NCBI GenBank assembly: GCA_018398765.1
Contig: JAHBMJ010000335.1
Span: 1-10,000, forward strand
Length of the DNA stretch: 10,000 nt
Source of the DNA: Chromera velia
Taxonomy: Eukaryota; Sar; Chromeraceae
Reading direction: 5' to 3'
The position numbers and the translations under genes are program-made. The notes below the pieces were generated by a model. The model did no database searches. It was not told where the DNA came from and was given only the letters and a program-made list of their open reading frames with translations. Position 1 is the stretch's first letter, and each line of letters starts with the position of its first letter. This document shows positions 1 through 6,727 of the stretch, one piece after another.

Positions 1-2
1 CG

Positions 3-588
3 GGATATTCCAAGATCGGCACCGCAAGGGCCGAACTTCGGACAGTCTCTCCACAGATAGAATGTAACTATTGTTTTCAACCCGGAAATCTCCGAGCAGC
101 TTGCAGGGCTCTGAAAAGAGACGTAACTCTGCCTACCCACCGAATTGAGAACGGCCCTTTGAGAAACTTAAATCAGCGACAAGATCTCCTCGCGGCCCGA
201 CGGGGGGCCCCTTATCTCCAACAACGACCAGAATTCCGTCCTAACCGACCCCCTCTTCCTTTTCAACCAAACCTAAATCATTCCCGTCCGACATAAAACG
301 GGAGACTCCAATAGATGCAGCAGGCACGAGGCTTTCGCTCTGCTCACTTTTGTCTCTAGACCGGAAGAAACAACCAGCCTCTTCGACCTCCAGTTCACCT
401 CATAAGGTCCAATCAGGCCCCTTTGGACAACTTCAACAGGCAGCAGCAAAAACACTGAGGCGTTCGCGGACGGACAGGGGCAACCGCGAACGGGCAAAAT
501 GCCCCAAGAGACAGACGTACAGGAAAGACCTCCTCTCCCCTCATCTTCGAAGTCATCAGTTCGCATCGCCCATGTCCACCTCTCGTCT
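3..588 (+). pseudogene. gag: gag C-terminal part with nucleocapsid zinc knuckle (partial, broken)
   Basis: Read in frame 3 from base 3. A CX2CX4-N-X4C knuckle lies at 63-104, with Cys codons at 63, 72 and 102. The zinc-binding His of the usual CCHC box is replaced by Asn (AAT at 87), a change expected to weaken zinc binding. Downstream the peptide is Arg-, Gln- and Pro-rich, as expected of an RNA-binding nucleocapsid tail. Four in-frame stops follow: TAA 294, TAG 312, TAG 357 and TGA 456. TAG 312 lies in a Gln-rich run (LQ-stop-MQQ). The change from frame 3 to frame 1 falls somewhere between about 460 and 590. It could be a programmed gag-pol shift or a decay indel; I see no clear slippery site. 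The start lies outside the window. Confidence 0.7.
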
Positions 589-591
589 TGA

Positions 592-1149
592 GGTGTGGGA
601 ATGGCGGTTCTACTCGGTCATGCCTTTTCCATGCCCGTTCCTTCTCTTATCGACAGTGGTGTTGAGATTAGTCTCCTGCATTCACAGGTGTTCAGACGTA
701 TCCAAAAAGAGAATCCATCCATTGCCGTCTTTCATATTCCTCTTTCTATCAAGGGGGAAGGGGGCAGCAAGATTGAAAACGAAGGAGCGGTAATTCTGCC
801 AGTCTTTGTGGGAGGGCAAGAAAGGAGACAAAGGTTCATTATTTCTCTTTCCATCAGCCATAACTGTCTTCTCGGTCGGGACTTTCTGACCAAGCATGTC
901 TCTTCTCTCAAGTTTCAGAATCAGCCTGATTGCTTGTGCCTTCGGGAGAACAGAAAGGGAGAGAAAGTCAACGTGTCTCTCTTTCCCATGAAAGAACTAA
1001 ATCAAAAACAGAAATTCTTTTTCTCCCCCCTCTTTCTTCAACAAAAGGAAGTCTTTCCTCCACAGTCCATCTCCCATATGACTCTGACCTTACCTGAAGA
1101 CTCCATGATTCCGAACGGAGCCCTCGTCCTTGTCAAGCCTCGAGTAGGA
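592..1149 (+). pseudogene. Retrotransposon aspartic protease (retropepsin-like) domain
   Basis: Frame 1 is open from 592 to 1149. The active-site loop reads LIDSGVEIS (LIDSG of the D-S/T-G family) at about 652-678, near the N-terminus. A C-terminal flap-side motif, LLGRDFL (about 871-891), matches the conserved hydrophobic-Gly-Arg-Asp signature of Ty3/gypsy proteases. Together these give a retropepsin of roughly normal size, about 100 residues, followed by a linker. In the family this enzyme cleaves the Gag-Pol polyprotein as a homodimer. A TGA at 589 lies just upstream and another at 1150 just after, both in the same frame as the flanking pol coding. The reading frame itself shows no indel from here to about 3110. 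Confidence 0.8.
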
Positions 1150-1152
1150 TGA

Positions 1153-1389
1153 CTTTTGCCTGCAGGAATCAGACCGGCAGATGCAGTTTCTGTGGTGGAA
1201 AATCACTGCGTCAAATTACCTATCATGAACGCAATGCAGCGTCCCTTCTCCCTGCCAACCAACCTTACGATTGTATGTACATGGATTTGCGTCTCCAAAG
1301 AGGAAGATGAGCAGGCTCCAGCTTCTTTCTACATACCCCCTCAATCGCTTGATACCACAGTCGCATCCATACTGACTACTAAAGAAACG
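1153..1389 (+). pseudogene. Protease to RT linker of pol
   Basis: Frame 1 is open between TGA 1150 and TAA 1390. Together with about 1030-1149 it resembles the spacer that follows protease in gypsy pol proteins. That spacer has a segment ending in a glycine and arginine bearing turn (VKPRVG before the TGA), then GIRPADAVSVVEN, a beta-rich stretch common before the RT thumb-side region. There is no catalytic motif here. Its frame continuity with both neighbours is the main support for treating it as pol sequence rather than a separate gene. Conservation is weaker than in the enzyme domains. Confidence 0.6.
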
Positions 1390-1392
1390 TAA

Positions 1393-2400
1393 GATGACAG
1401 AGAAATGAAGGAAGAAAGAAAAGACGACGTTCTGACTGTTGAAGAAGAAGCGGAGGCTAAACGACAGATAAAGGAAGTAGTGGAGAAAACCCAATCGATC
1501 AGCCCTCAAGAAAAAGAAAGGTTCGAGAAACTTTTGAATGAATACCTCTGCCTTTTTCTAACCAACCGAAGTCTAGGGACAATCAAAGGATTCGAAGCAT
1601 TAGTAGAGACAACGACAGACGAACCTGTATACATCCGACCCTGACCCGTTCCACATGCCCTCCGTAAAGAGGTCCAGGAACAGATCAACGAGTGGCTGCA
1701 AAAAGGGGTCATACAGGAAAGCTTGAGCACATGGAGTACACCAGTAGTTTGTGTGAAGAAAAATAACGGAAAACTCAGGCTCTGCATCAACTACCGGATG
1801 TTGAACACCATGCTGAAGAAAAAGGTCTATCCGATGCCACGAGTGGACGACGTGGTCTCACAACTGCACAACCGAACATAGCATTCAGTCTTGGACCTAG
1901 CTGCCGCCTTCAACTAGCTCAAAGTGATTCAGAGGGAAAGTGACATGGAGAAGCTGACCTTTGCAACAATGGCGGGCAGCTGGAAGTTCTTCAGAGTCCC
2001 TTTTGGACTTTAGAGTGCTCCCGCCTCCCTCTAGCAGGCCATGAACGCCTCCCTTGCAGGCTTGCTCGGCAACTGCGTCTTTTGCTACATGGATAACTTG
2101 CTCGTCTCTTCCAACAGTGTCCTACAAATGTTTGAGGATTTACGAGCAGTATTTGAGTGACTCAAAAAAATTGGGGCAAAGTTGGCTTTCGGAAAATGCC
2201 AGTTCTTCCAAAGAGAAATTGTCTACCTTGGTCATCTTATCACCCCAGATGGCATTCGCCCCTCCCCAGAAAAGACAGAATGTATCAGAAAGGCCGTTCC
2301 TCCCAAAACAGTCAAACAAGTGAGAGGGTGGCTGGGATGCACAGGTTTCTCCAGAGCATACATCCAAAATTATGCCACCATCGCGAAGCCGCTCTACAAG
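1393..2400 (+). pseudogene. pol: Reverse transcriptase domain, catalytic motif mutated
   Basis: Frame 1. Recognisable RT blocks are KRQIKEVVEK...FEKLLNEY (N-terminal helix), the INEWLQKGVIQES segment, STPVVCVKKNNGKLRLCIN (block 2), VYPMPRVDD, SVLDLAAAFN (first catalytic Asp, 1894-1896), FFRVPFGL, CYMDNLL (motif C, 2086-2097) and IVYLGHLITPDGI. Motif C is normally Y-x-D-D. Here the second Asp is Asn (AAC 2095-2097, one G-to-A step), which should abolish polymerisation. In-frame stops are TGA 1642, TAG 1879, 1915, 2011, 2032 and TGA 2158. TAG 1915 falls where gypsy RTs have the Gln after LD-aromatic, and TAG 2032 at the Gln of the APATFQ motif. TGA 2158 is at the usual Arg of the VFxRL motif. 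There is no indel across the whole domain. Confidence 0.92.
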
Positions 2401-2890
2401 CTGACAAAGAAGAACACTGTCTTCAAATGGGAGGAAGCACACCAACAAGCGTTTGAACGACTTAAGGACATTCTCTGTTTGGCACCTGTACTCGGACACC
2501 CTCAATGGAATCGTCCATTCATTCTCAAATGCGACGTAAGCAACGAGGCCCTCAGCACTATCCTGGTACAACAAGGCGACAACAACAAAGAATACGTCAT
2601 CAGCTATGCGTCGAGAAGAGTGACGTCTCCAGAAGCAGCTTACCACATCTCCAACAGGGAGCTTCTGGCCGTGTGCTTCAGGTACAAGAAGCTCCAACAC
2701 TGGTTAATATACGGGACCGAGTTCCTTGTCTATTCCGACCACGCCGCTCTGCAATATGTGATGAAAAAAAAGGACACGAGTCTACGTCTACTCAGATTGA
2801 TGCTGCAACTCTCTGGATGCACATTCAAAATCATTCACAAGAAAGGAAAATCTCATGCAGATGCAGATGCTCTGACCAGAGGTTGTTTCA
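2401..2890 (+). pseudogene. pol: RNase H domain of pol
   Basis: Frame 1 is open throughout. The connection LTKKNTVFKWEEAHQQAF leads into the RNase H fold. Visible catalytic acids are Asp 2533-2535 (in KCDVSNEA, family consensus D-A-S), Glu 2659-2661 (NRELLAV) and Asp 2737-2739 (YSDHAAL). The domain ends with KKGKSHADADALTRG, the usual HxxADALSR-type signature. The acids are all kept, so this part looks better preserved than RT. The DVS in place of DAS is a C-to-T difference (GTA against GCA). In the family this enzyme degrades the RNA strand of the RNA/DNA hybrid and trims the polypurine primer. Confidence 0.9.
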
Positions 2891-3160
2891 TTAATGACCA
2901 GCACCCTCCACAACTACCCGACTCAGATGCGGAGTCAGAAGACTCAGTCATAGTAGCAGCAAATGGGACAGAGGCAACAGAGAATCAAAAACAAGGACGA
3001 CCACAGAAAGAAGACCAGAACAGAAAGGAATCGGAAGAATCGAAAGAAGAGACAACAGAGAAATGAAAGAGAGGACGACCACGGAAAGAAGATCAGAAAA
3101 AGAAAGAATCAGACGTTCTTCATCAGTTCCTTGTACCCCGCATCACTTCTATTTAGTAGT
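2891..3160 (+). pseudogene. Basic/acidic low-complexity linker with AT-hook-like GRP modules
   Basis: Frame 1 up to about 3110. It opens with an acidic stretch (PDSDAESED), then becomes Lys/Glu/Arg-rich. Two modules, KQGRPQKEDQ and KRGRPRKEDQ, resemble the AT-hook core (R-G-R-P flanked by basic residues), which in known proteins binds the minor groove of AT-rich DNA. The second copy keeps the full RGRPRK form. TGA 3064 separates the two. After about 3110 the frame changes to frame 2, and frame 1 meets TAG TAG. The DNA is strongly purine-rich (2960-3115). An AT-hook function is inferred from the motif only. Confidence 0.55.
2995..3098 (+). repeat. In-frame 78-bp tandem duplication (AT-hook-like unit)
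   Basis: A 26-base stretch at 2995-3020 recurs at 3073-3098 with two differences (CAG/CGG and ACC/ATC). The period of 78 bp is a multiple of 3, so the duplication keeps frame and doubles the GRP module. The intervening sequence (3021-3072) is purine-rich and encodes Glu/Lys/Ser. Confidence 0.75.
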
Positions 3161-4490
3161 ATTTACACACCTGAAGAAGTGAGAACCCACCAGCAGGAAG
3201 ACAGCAAGCTCAACAAAACCTACAACTACCTGTTAGTAAAGACAGGGAAGCTCCCTTTCAACTTAAGCTACAAGGAACGTTTTCAATTGGTTACACAGGC
3301 ACCTCTCTACACGCTGCATAACGACATCATCTTTCGAATACTGCCGCCTGCAAATGGATACGAAAAAGGTATGCGCTTTCTCCTCGTAGTCTCAAAAAGC
3401 ATATAAGAAAGCATCCTTAAGGATGCGTACACTCACCTCCTACTGGAATGTTACCAAGGGCTGCACCCCCTACTACTGGTGGAGCCCACTACTGGTGGAG
3501 CTCTATGTACTCCGACGCCTACAAGTTCGTAAAGGCCTGCAAAGAGTGCCAAAAGAAGAAGAGAAGAACTTCAAGGGACGTACATCAATATGAACCCCAG
3601 CCTCTCACACACGCGCCTCTGGAATCTTGGCAAGCAGACGTGATAGGTCCCCTCACTAAAATGGACTCAGAAAACCAGTACATCCTCATCCTCCTCAACA
3701 TTGCCTCCAGATGGATCGAGGTTATCCCCATGAAGGACCAGAAGGCCACTACAATCGCGTAATGCATTGTTAAAAACCTGCTTACAAAGTTTGGCTGCCC
3801 CATCTGTCTCCAAATGGACAGAGGAGCAAACTTCCTTGAGCCCATCATTCACAACATCTCCGAGCTCGCAGGCACAAAGAGAATCGTAAGTACGGCCTTC
3901 AGTCCGGAGACACAAGAAAAAACCGAGAGGGTGAACGCAGACGTGAAGAACTGCCTCTCTAACTACATGTGCGAGAACGAGACGGACTGGGACGAGTATA
4001 CTTGGTTCTGTGCTCACTCTCACAACACCACCTACCAGACCTCGAAAGGACAAACGCCTTTCGAAGTGCTCTTCGGTAGACTTGCCAACCACCCCATCCG
4101 TCTCCTCACCAACCTTCAAGAAGATAAAAGTGTTTTGCTCAAGGACTACACCGATCTCCTCGTAAAGATAAAGGAGGAAGGAGAACAACGTCGCTTCCTT
4201 CATCAAAAAGCTGCAGAAAACAGAATGCGAAGGAAATTTAAAAAGGATCCATGGAAGATTCGAGAGTTCTCAAAAGGCGATTATATCTGGGTTCAGCAGG
4301 GATCCAAAAAGGAGAGACGCCTCAGCAAAGGCCTCGGTGCACAATACGACGACTCGTTCATCGTCATGGATGTTAAGTTGTCGGGCGCTCTTTCTGTTCG
4401 GAAACCGGGGAGACAGAACACCACCACCGTCTCAAAGAGACGATGCAAGCCTTTCCTTTCACGCAACTCCAAGGAAAGTGATCAGATGGA
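3161..4490 (+). pseudogene. pol: Integrase (zinc-binding, DD35E core, C-terminal domain)
   Basis: Frame 2 to about 3465, then frame 1. The N-terminal zinc-binding region has the Cys pair (KACKECQ, codons 3538 and 3547). The two His that normally pair with them appear as Tyr (TAC 3428 and TAC 3452), each one C-to-T step. The catalytic core is complete: Asp 3637 (WQADVIGPL), Asp 3817 (MDRGANF) and Glu 3925 (TERVN), with 35 residues between the last two, the canonical DD35E. Further family marks are KFGCP and GQTPFEVLFGR. The C-terminal domain (KGDYIWVQQ, 4279-4305, to CKPF) is the DNA-binding, GPY/F-like part. Stops are TAA 3404, TAA 3760 and TAG 4495. Two frame changes occur near 3465-3490, where a 16-bp duplication lies. 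Confidence 0.93.
3472..3503 (+). repeat. 16-bp tandem duplication inside the integrase zinc domain
   Basis: ACTACTGGTGGAGCCC (3472-3487) is followed directly by ACTACTGGTGGAGCTC (3488-3503). Sixteen is not a multiple of 3, so it shifts the frame. The encoded Tyr-Trp-Trp motif appears twice, in frame 3 in the first copy and frame 1 in the second. Only the second is in frame with the downstream Cys pair and the DDE core. A further one-base event is needed to link the upstream frame 2. Confidence 0.85.
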
Positions 4491-4497
4491 GGCGTAG

Positions 4498-4677
4498 CAT
4501 GGTGAGGCGGTGGACGAGACCGACCCAATCGAAGAGGTACTTGACGTTGACATAGACGACGATGGTAAAGAGATCGATGGAGAGGAGAACAACGCAAACA
4601 ACGTCGCCAGAGGGCGCAAGAGATAAACAAAAAGATCCGCAAGCACACCTGCATAGAAGAAACAGAAGGAACGAGAG
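4498..4677 (+). pseudogene. Acidic linker between integrase and chromodomain
   Basis: Frame 1 continues without indel. The first half is Asp/Glu-rich (DETDPIEEVLDVDIDDDGKE) and the second basic (VARGRKR, then KRSASTPA, KKQKERE). TAG 4495, TAA 4624 and TAG 4654 interrupt it. No TGA occurs, and the coding character continues on both sides of each stop. Such charged spacers are common between the integrase tail and the chromodomain of chromoviruses. Confidence 0.6.
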
Positions 4678-4899
4678 TTGGATGAAGAGATGGACTTCGA
4701 TGAGCAGAGGGAATACGTTATCGAGAAAGTGTGTGACCAACGCACTCGATGGGGACGAGTTGAATATCTCCTCAAGTATAAGGGGTATGACGACCTCTAC
4801 TGGGAACCTGAGAAGAACATTGACTGCGCTGAGCTGGTGGCAGACTTCCTCAAAAGAAAAGGAACCACCGCCGTTCAGCCCCGCAGGAGACGGCGATAG
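4678..4899 (+). pseudogene. C-terminal chromodomain of the retrotransposon
   Basis: Frame 1, open to TAG 4897. EYVIEKVCDQR (from 4711) is the first chromodomain strand, YLLKYKGYDDLYWEP the core, and CAELVADFLKRK the C-terminal helix. Family consensus is Y-V-E-K-I...YLVKWKGY...TWEP..N...A.ELV..F. The usual Trp of KWKGY is Tyr here, so two or three aromatic cage positions remain (Tyr 4714, Tyr, Trp of YWEP). In chromoviruses this module is thought to steer integration to heterochromatin carrying methylated histone H3. A basic tail, RRRRR, precedes the stop. If TAG 4897 is read through, the frame runs 21 more codons to TGA 4960-4962. Confidence 0.9.
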
Positions 4900-4995
4900 A
4901 AACGGAAGAATAAATGGATAGGGACAAGAAATGATGCCTTCTGCCAATCAAGCAGAGAATGAAGAGTGGTTTTTTTTATTTACTCCCAACTAATC
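4900..4995 (+). other. Untranslated tail with poly(A) signal-like and purine-rich stretch
   Basis: AATAAA lies at 4908-4913. A purine-rich run (AGCAGAGAATGAAGAGTGG, 4951-4969) is the best local candidate for the polypurine tract that primes plus-strand synthesis. It is followed by a T run and not directly by an LTR start, so the match is imperfect. Confidence 0.3.
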
Positions 4996-5285
4996 TGTCA
5001 CAGTCCTTCCCTCCCCTCTCGGAAAGTCCTTCCTATGGTATAAGTATCAGAAGGACGGCGTGACCACCTCTAACCACCTGTAGGGTAAAGAGAATGAAAA
5101 GGAGCATTATGACCTTCTGCATGCACTCATTTGAAAAGTTAACCAGATGAAGACAACGGAGCAGGGAAACGTCAGGGAAATACATGCACCGGAAGCATAC
5201 TTACGGGGAAAGGTTATTGAAATCTCTGAATCTTTCCTCTAAAAGCGATCTTGTGCAGAGATGCATCATGCAACACACATACACA

Positions 5286-5343
<58 letters not shown>

Positions 5344-5530
5344 TATATATACATATATATATACAGAGAGAGAGCTAGAGAGAAGGAGAGAAAAGAACGA
5401 GCGAGCGAACACACACATGAATGTTCATATATGTATTATCTGCATGGCAACGCATGGATCTGAGCATGCATGAATACTTCCTTCTCTTCGGCTAGCATAC
5501 AAATAAAAGGGTGCTAACATACATGCTGAC
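4996..5530 (+). repeat. Possible 3' LTR of the chromovirus (ends unproven)
   Basis: TGTCACAG at 4996 resembles the TG start typical of gypsy LTRs, and it lies about 100 bases after the chromodomain stop. A TATA-like TATAAG is at 5039-5044, inside a possible hairpin (GTCCTTC 5026-5032 pairing with GAAGGAC 5050-5056). AATAAA is at 5502-5507. These are promoter and poly(A) elements in LTR-like order. The 5' LTR is outside the window, I find no second copy inside, and the CA end cannot be fixed, so the right coordinate is approximate. The rest of 5060-5270 shows no coding or structural signal that I can support. Confidence 0.3.
5289..5412. repeat. Compound microsatellite (AC)25-(AT)n-(AG)n
   Basis: (AC)25 runs unbroken at 5289-5338, followed by GCAC, two AT tracts (about 5343-5363) and AG-rich sequence to about 5392, with a short (AC) echo at 5410-5416. 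The AT part could extrude as a hairpin, and the AC part could adopt Z-DNA. Six-frame openings here (poly-His/Thr or poly-Val/Cys) are artefacts of the repeat. The purity of the AC run suggests recent expansion. Confidence 0.97.
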
Positions 5531-5634
5531 CAAGAGTCAAGCGAACGCGGGCCCATGAGCGGAACACCCCTCAGGGGATCTGGACGGCCCCGTTGCCATG
5601 CAGGGAGGACAGGAACCATCACCTCGTTCCTCTC
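5413..5634. other. Intergenic stretch, nothing recognised
   Basis: AATAAA at 5502-5507 is the only signal. Short openings on both strands have no coding character that I can support. The minus-strand gene remnant ends at 5635. Confidence 0.5.
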
Positions 5635-6310
5635 TCAGCCAAAATCCACCCCAGGGTACGGATATAGCTGCCTAGACCCTAAGCGGTCATCTTGTTCACA
5701 AGTATGCATCGAGTTGAAAGCCTGGCCAAAGATGAACATCTTTGAGAAGGTGTCCGACACGTTGAAGAAGGCACCGACAGACTTCAAGTCGTGTTAAGGT
5801 CCCAGCAGGCCGTGAACCTTCGATAAAACGTCGGAGCGGACGTTCACTATGTCGATGAAGGCTGCGAGTTGTAGTTGACACAATCGCCAGCCGTGACGGT
5901 GCACTCAATGAAGTTTGGGTGGTCGTTCGAGTTTAGGAAGCTGTTGGAGACGGCAGTGATGATGAAAGCTTCAAAGACCTGCATGATGCACAGATGAACA
6001 GATAATCAATGAATGAACCATTCATGTCATTATGAATGATGTGCTTCAAAGGCGTGGCAACAAATCAGAGCGGCAGGCACAATGATTGGGAAGGGCAAGG
6101 CATTGAGCGCTCGGCGCCTTCAGGTCCTGTCTGCCAGGGCAAAGGAGAGCACGATGCGAACCCATCCGATGCTCTCTTGTCGACCCTTTTTTCTTCACAA
6201 AAGGCTTCATGTCAACACATTAGAACAAGGACGGCATCATAAGAGACAGAGAAACATACCTGGGAACGGACTGAAGGCTGGTCAGGGTAGGCCAGGGGGG
6301 CGGACTTCAT
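5635..6310 (-). pseudogene. Unrecognised two-exon gene remnant on the minus strand
   Basis: Exon 1 runs from ATG 6310-6308 to 6260 (17 codons, MKSAPLAYPDQPSVRSQ). The intron is 6259-5979. Exon 2 starts at 5978 in phase 0 with VFEAFIITAVSNSFLNSND, then FIECTVTAGDCVNYNS. About 5870-5895 the frame slips and continues as AAFIDIVNVRSDVLSKVHG (from 5865), LLGP, TAA (5796-5794), HDLKSVGAFFNVSDTFSKMF, FGQAFNSMHTCEQDD, ending at TGA 5637-5635. The peptide has a natural mixture of hydrophobic and polar residues on both sides of the slip and of the TAA, which would suit Gln. I do not recognise the family. The single frameshift and the stop point to a pseudogene, or the slip may hide a second tiny intron. 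Upstream exons are possible: the frame before ATG is open back to a TAG near 6350. Confidence 0.4.
5979..6259 (-). other. Candidate spliceosomal intron, 281 bp
   Basis: On the minus strand the sequence reads CCCAG then GTATGTTTC (donor, 6259) and ends ATGCAG before GTCTTTG (acceptor, 5980-5979). GTATGT is the strong donor form, and the exons join in phase 0. The intron has stops in all coding frames tested by eye, unlike the flanking exons. Confidence 0.5.
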
Positions 6311-6525
6311 AGCTAGCGTGCCAGCTGTCTCTGAGTGAAAGTATCTTGCAGGTACCTACTGAGACCAACATGACCGGGCAACATTGCAGCGGCGAGACGT
6401 CTCGAACATGGGAGATAGCACAAGCTACTTCGTAAAATACTTTTTAGCCAATAAAATCAGGATCCTTCGGCGGAGACTCAAAGGAGGCCGCGGTGGACTT
6501 CCCCATTGTATTGTATTGTGGCAGC
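6311..6525. other. Spacer, nothing recognised
   Basis: It contains no repeat or coding signal that I can support. It may hold the 5' flank or an upstream exon of the minus-strand remnant; TCTCAGTAGGT on the minus strand near 6350 could be an acceptor. Confidence 0.4.
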
Positions 6526-6555
6526 CATGCATGTAAACCATCGCGGACATGCATG
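6526..6555. repeat. Inverted repeat CATGCATGT / ACATGCATG
   Basis: A perfect 9-bp inverted repeat (6526-6534 and 6547-6555) is separated by 12 bases and could form a hairpin. Each arm is itself palindromic (CATGCATG). Confidence 0.7.
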
Positions 6556-6628
6556 CAGTGCCACGCACAGCTCGGCGAGGCCAAAATTTTTTCGAGATCG
6601 ACGCGACGCACGCAAGCAACATCTTTCT

Positions 6629-6690
6629 CGCAAATGCGCAACACTGCAATTCCCGCATTTGCGGGTACCGACCCGCATTTGCGGGTACCG
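6629..6690. repeat. Left palindromic repeat block: CGCAAATGCG then 2 x 20 bp
   Basis: Two head-to-tail copies of a 20-bp unit, (T/A)CCCGCATTTGCGGGTACCG, lie at 6651-6670 and 6671-6690, identical except for the first base. Each contains the near-perfect palindrome CCCGCA-TT-TGCGGG. A shorter core in reverse orientation, CGCAAATGCG, precedes them at 6629-6638. A block of the same architecture and opposite orientation lies at 9499-9534. Confidence 0.9.
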
Positions 6691-6704
6691 TATACTATAT
6701 ATAC
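6691..6704 (+). promoter_or_regulatory. TATA-like sequence upstream of the unknown gene
   Basis: TATACTATATATAC directly follows the left repeat block. If it is a TATA box, transcription would start near 6725-6735. This would favour ATG 6921 (context ACCATGG) over ATG 6728 as the translation start. Confidence 0.35.
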
Positions 6705-6727
6705 ATTTCACAGCTGTTGCACCAAGA

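Larger units (their letters stand above)
1..4962 (+). mobile_element. Degenerate Ty3/gypsy chromovirus LTR retrotransposon, 5' part outside the window
   Basis: The domain order is gag zinc knuckle, protease, reverse transcriptase, RNase H, integrase, chromodomain. RT before integrase plus a C-terminal chromodomain is diagnostic of the chromovirus branch of Ty3/gypsy (Metaviridae). The 5' LTR, primer binding site and most of gag lie left of the window. Coding uses frame 3 in gag, frame 1 from about 595 to 3110, frame 2 from about 3110 to 3465, and frame 1 again to 4899. In-frame stops are TAA at 294, 1390, 3404, 3760, 4624; TAG at 312, 357, 1879, 1915, 2011, 2032, 4495, 4654, 4897; TGA at 456, 589, 1150, 1642, 2158, 3064. 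If TAG 4897 is not the end, the frame runs on to TGA 4960-4962. The copy is inactive as read with the standard code. The right boundary is not proven because no LTR pair can be compared. Confidence 0.93.

Noticed and set aside
350-793. Frame 2 open frame of 147 codons across the gag-protease junction
   Set aside because: It overlaps gag (frame 3, zinc knuckle downstream tail) and protease (frame 1, LIDSG motif), both better supported, and has no motif of its own.
2140-2700. Minus-strand open frame opposite RT/RNase H
   Set aside because: It is the antisense shadow of well-supported RT and RNase H coding sequence.
3667-4206. Minus-strand open frame opposite integrase
   Set aside because: It is an antisense shadow; the + strand holds an intact DD35E integrase core.
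5184-5473. Overlapping poly-His, poly-Thr and poly-Val/Cys open frames
   Set aside because: They arise from translating the (AC)n microsatellite.
6651-6690. CRISPR-like direct repeats
   Set aside because: There are only two adjacent copies, no spacers and a eukaryotic context.
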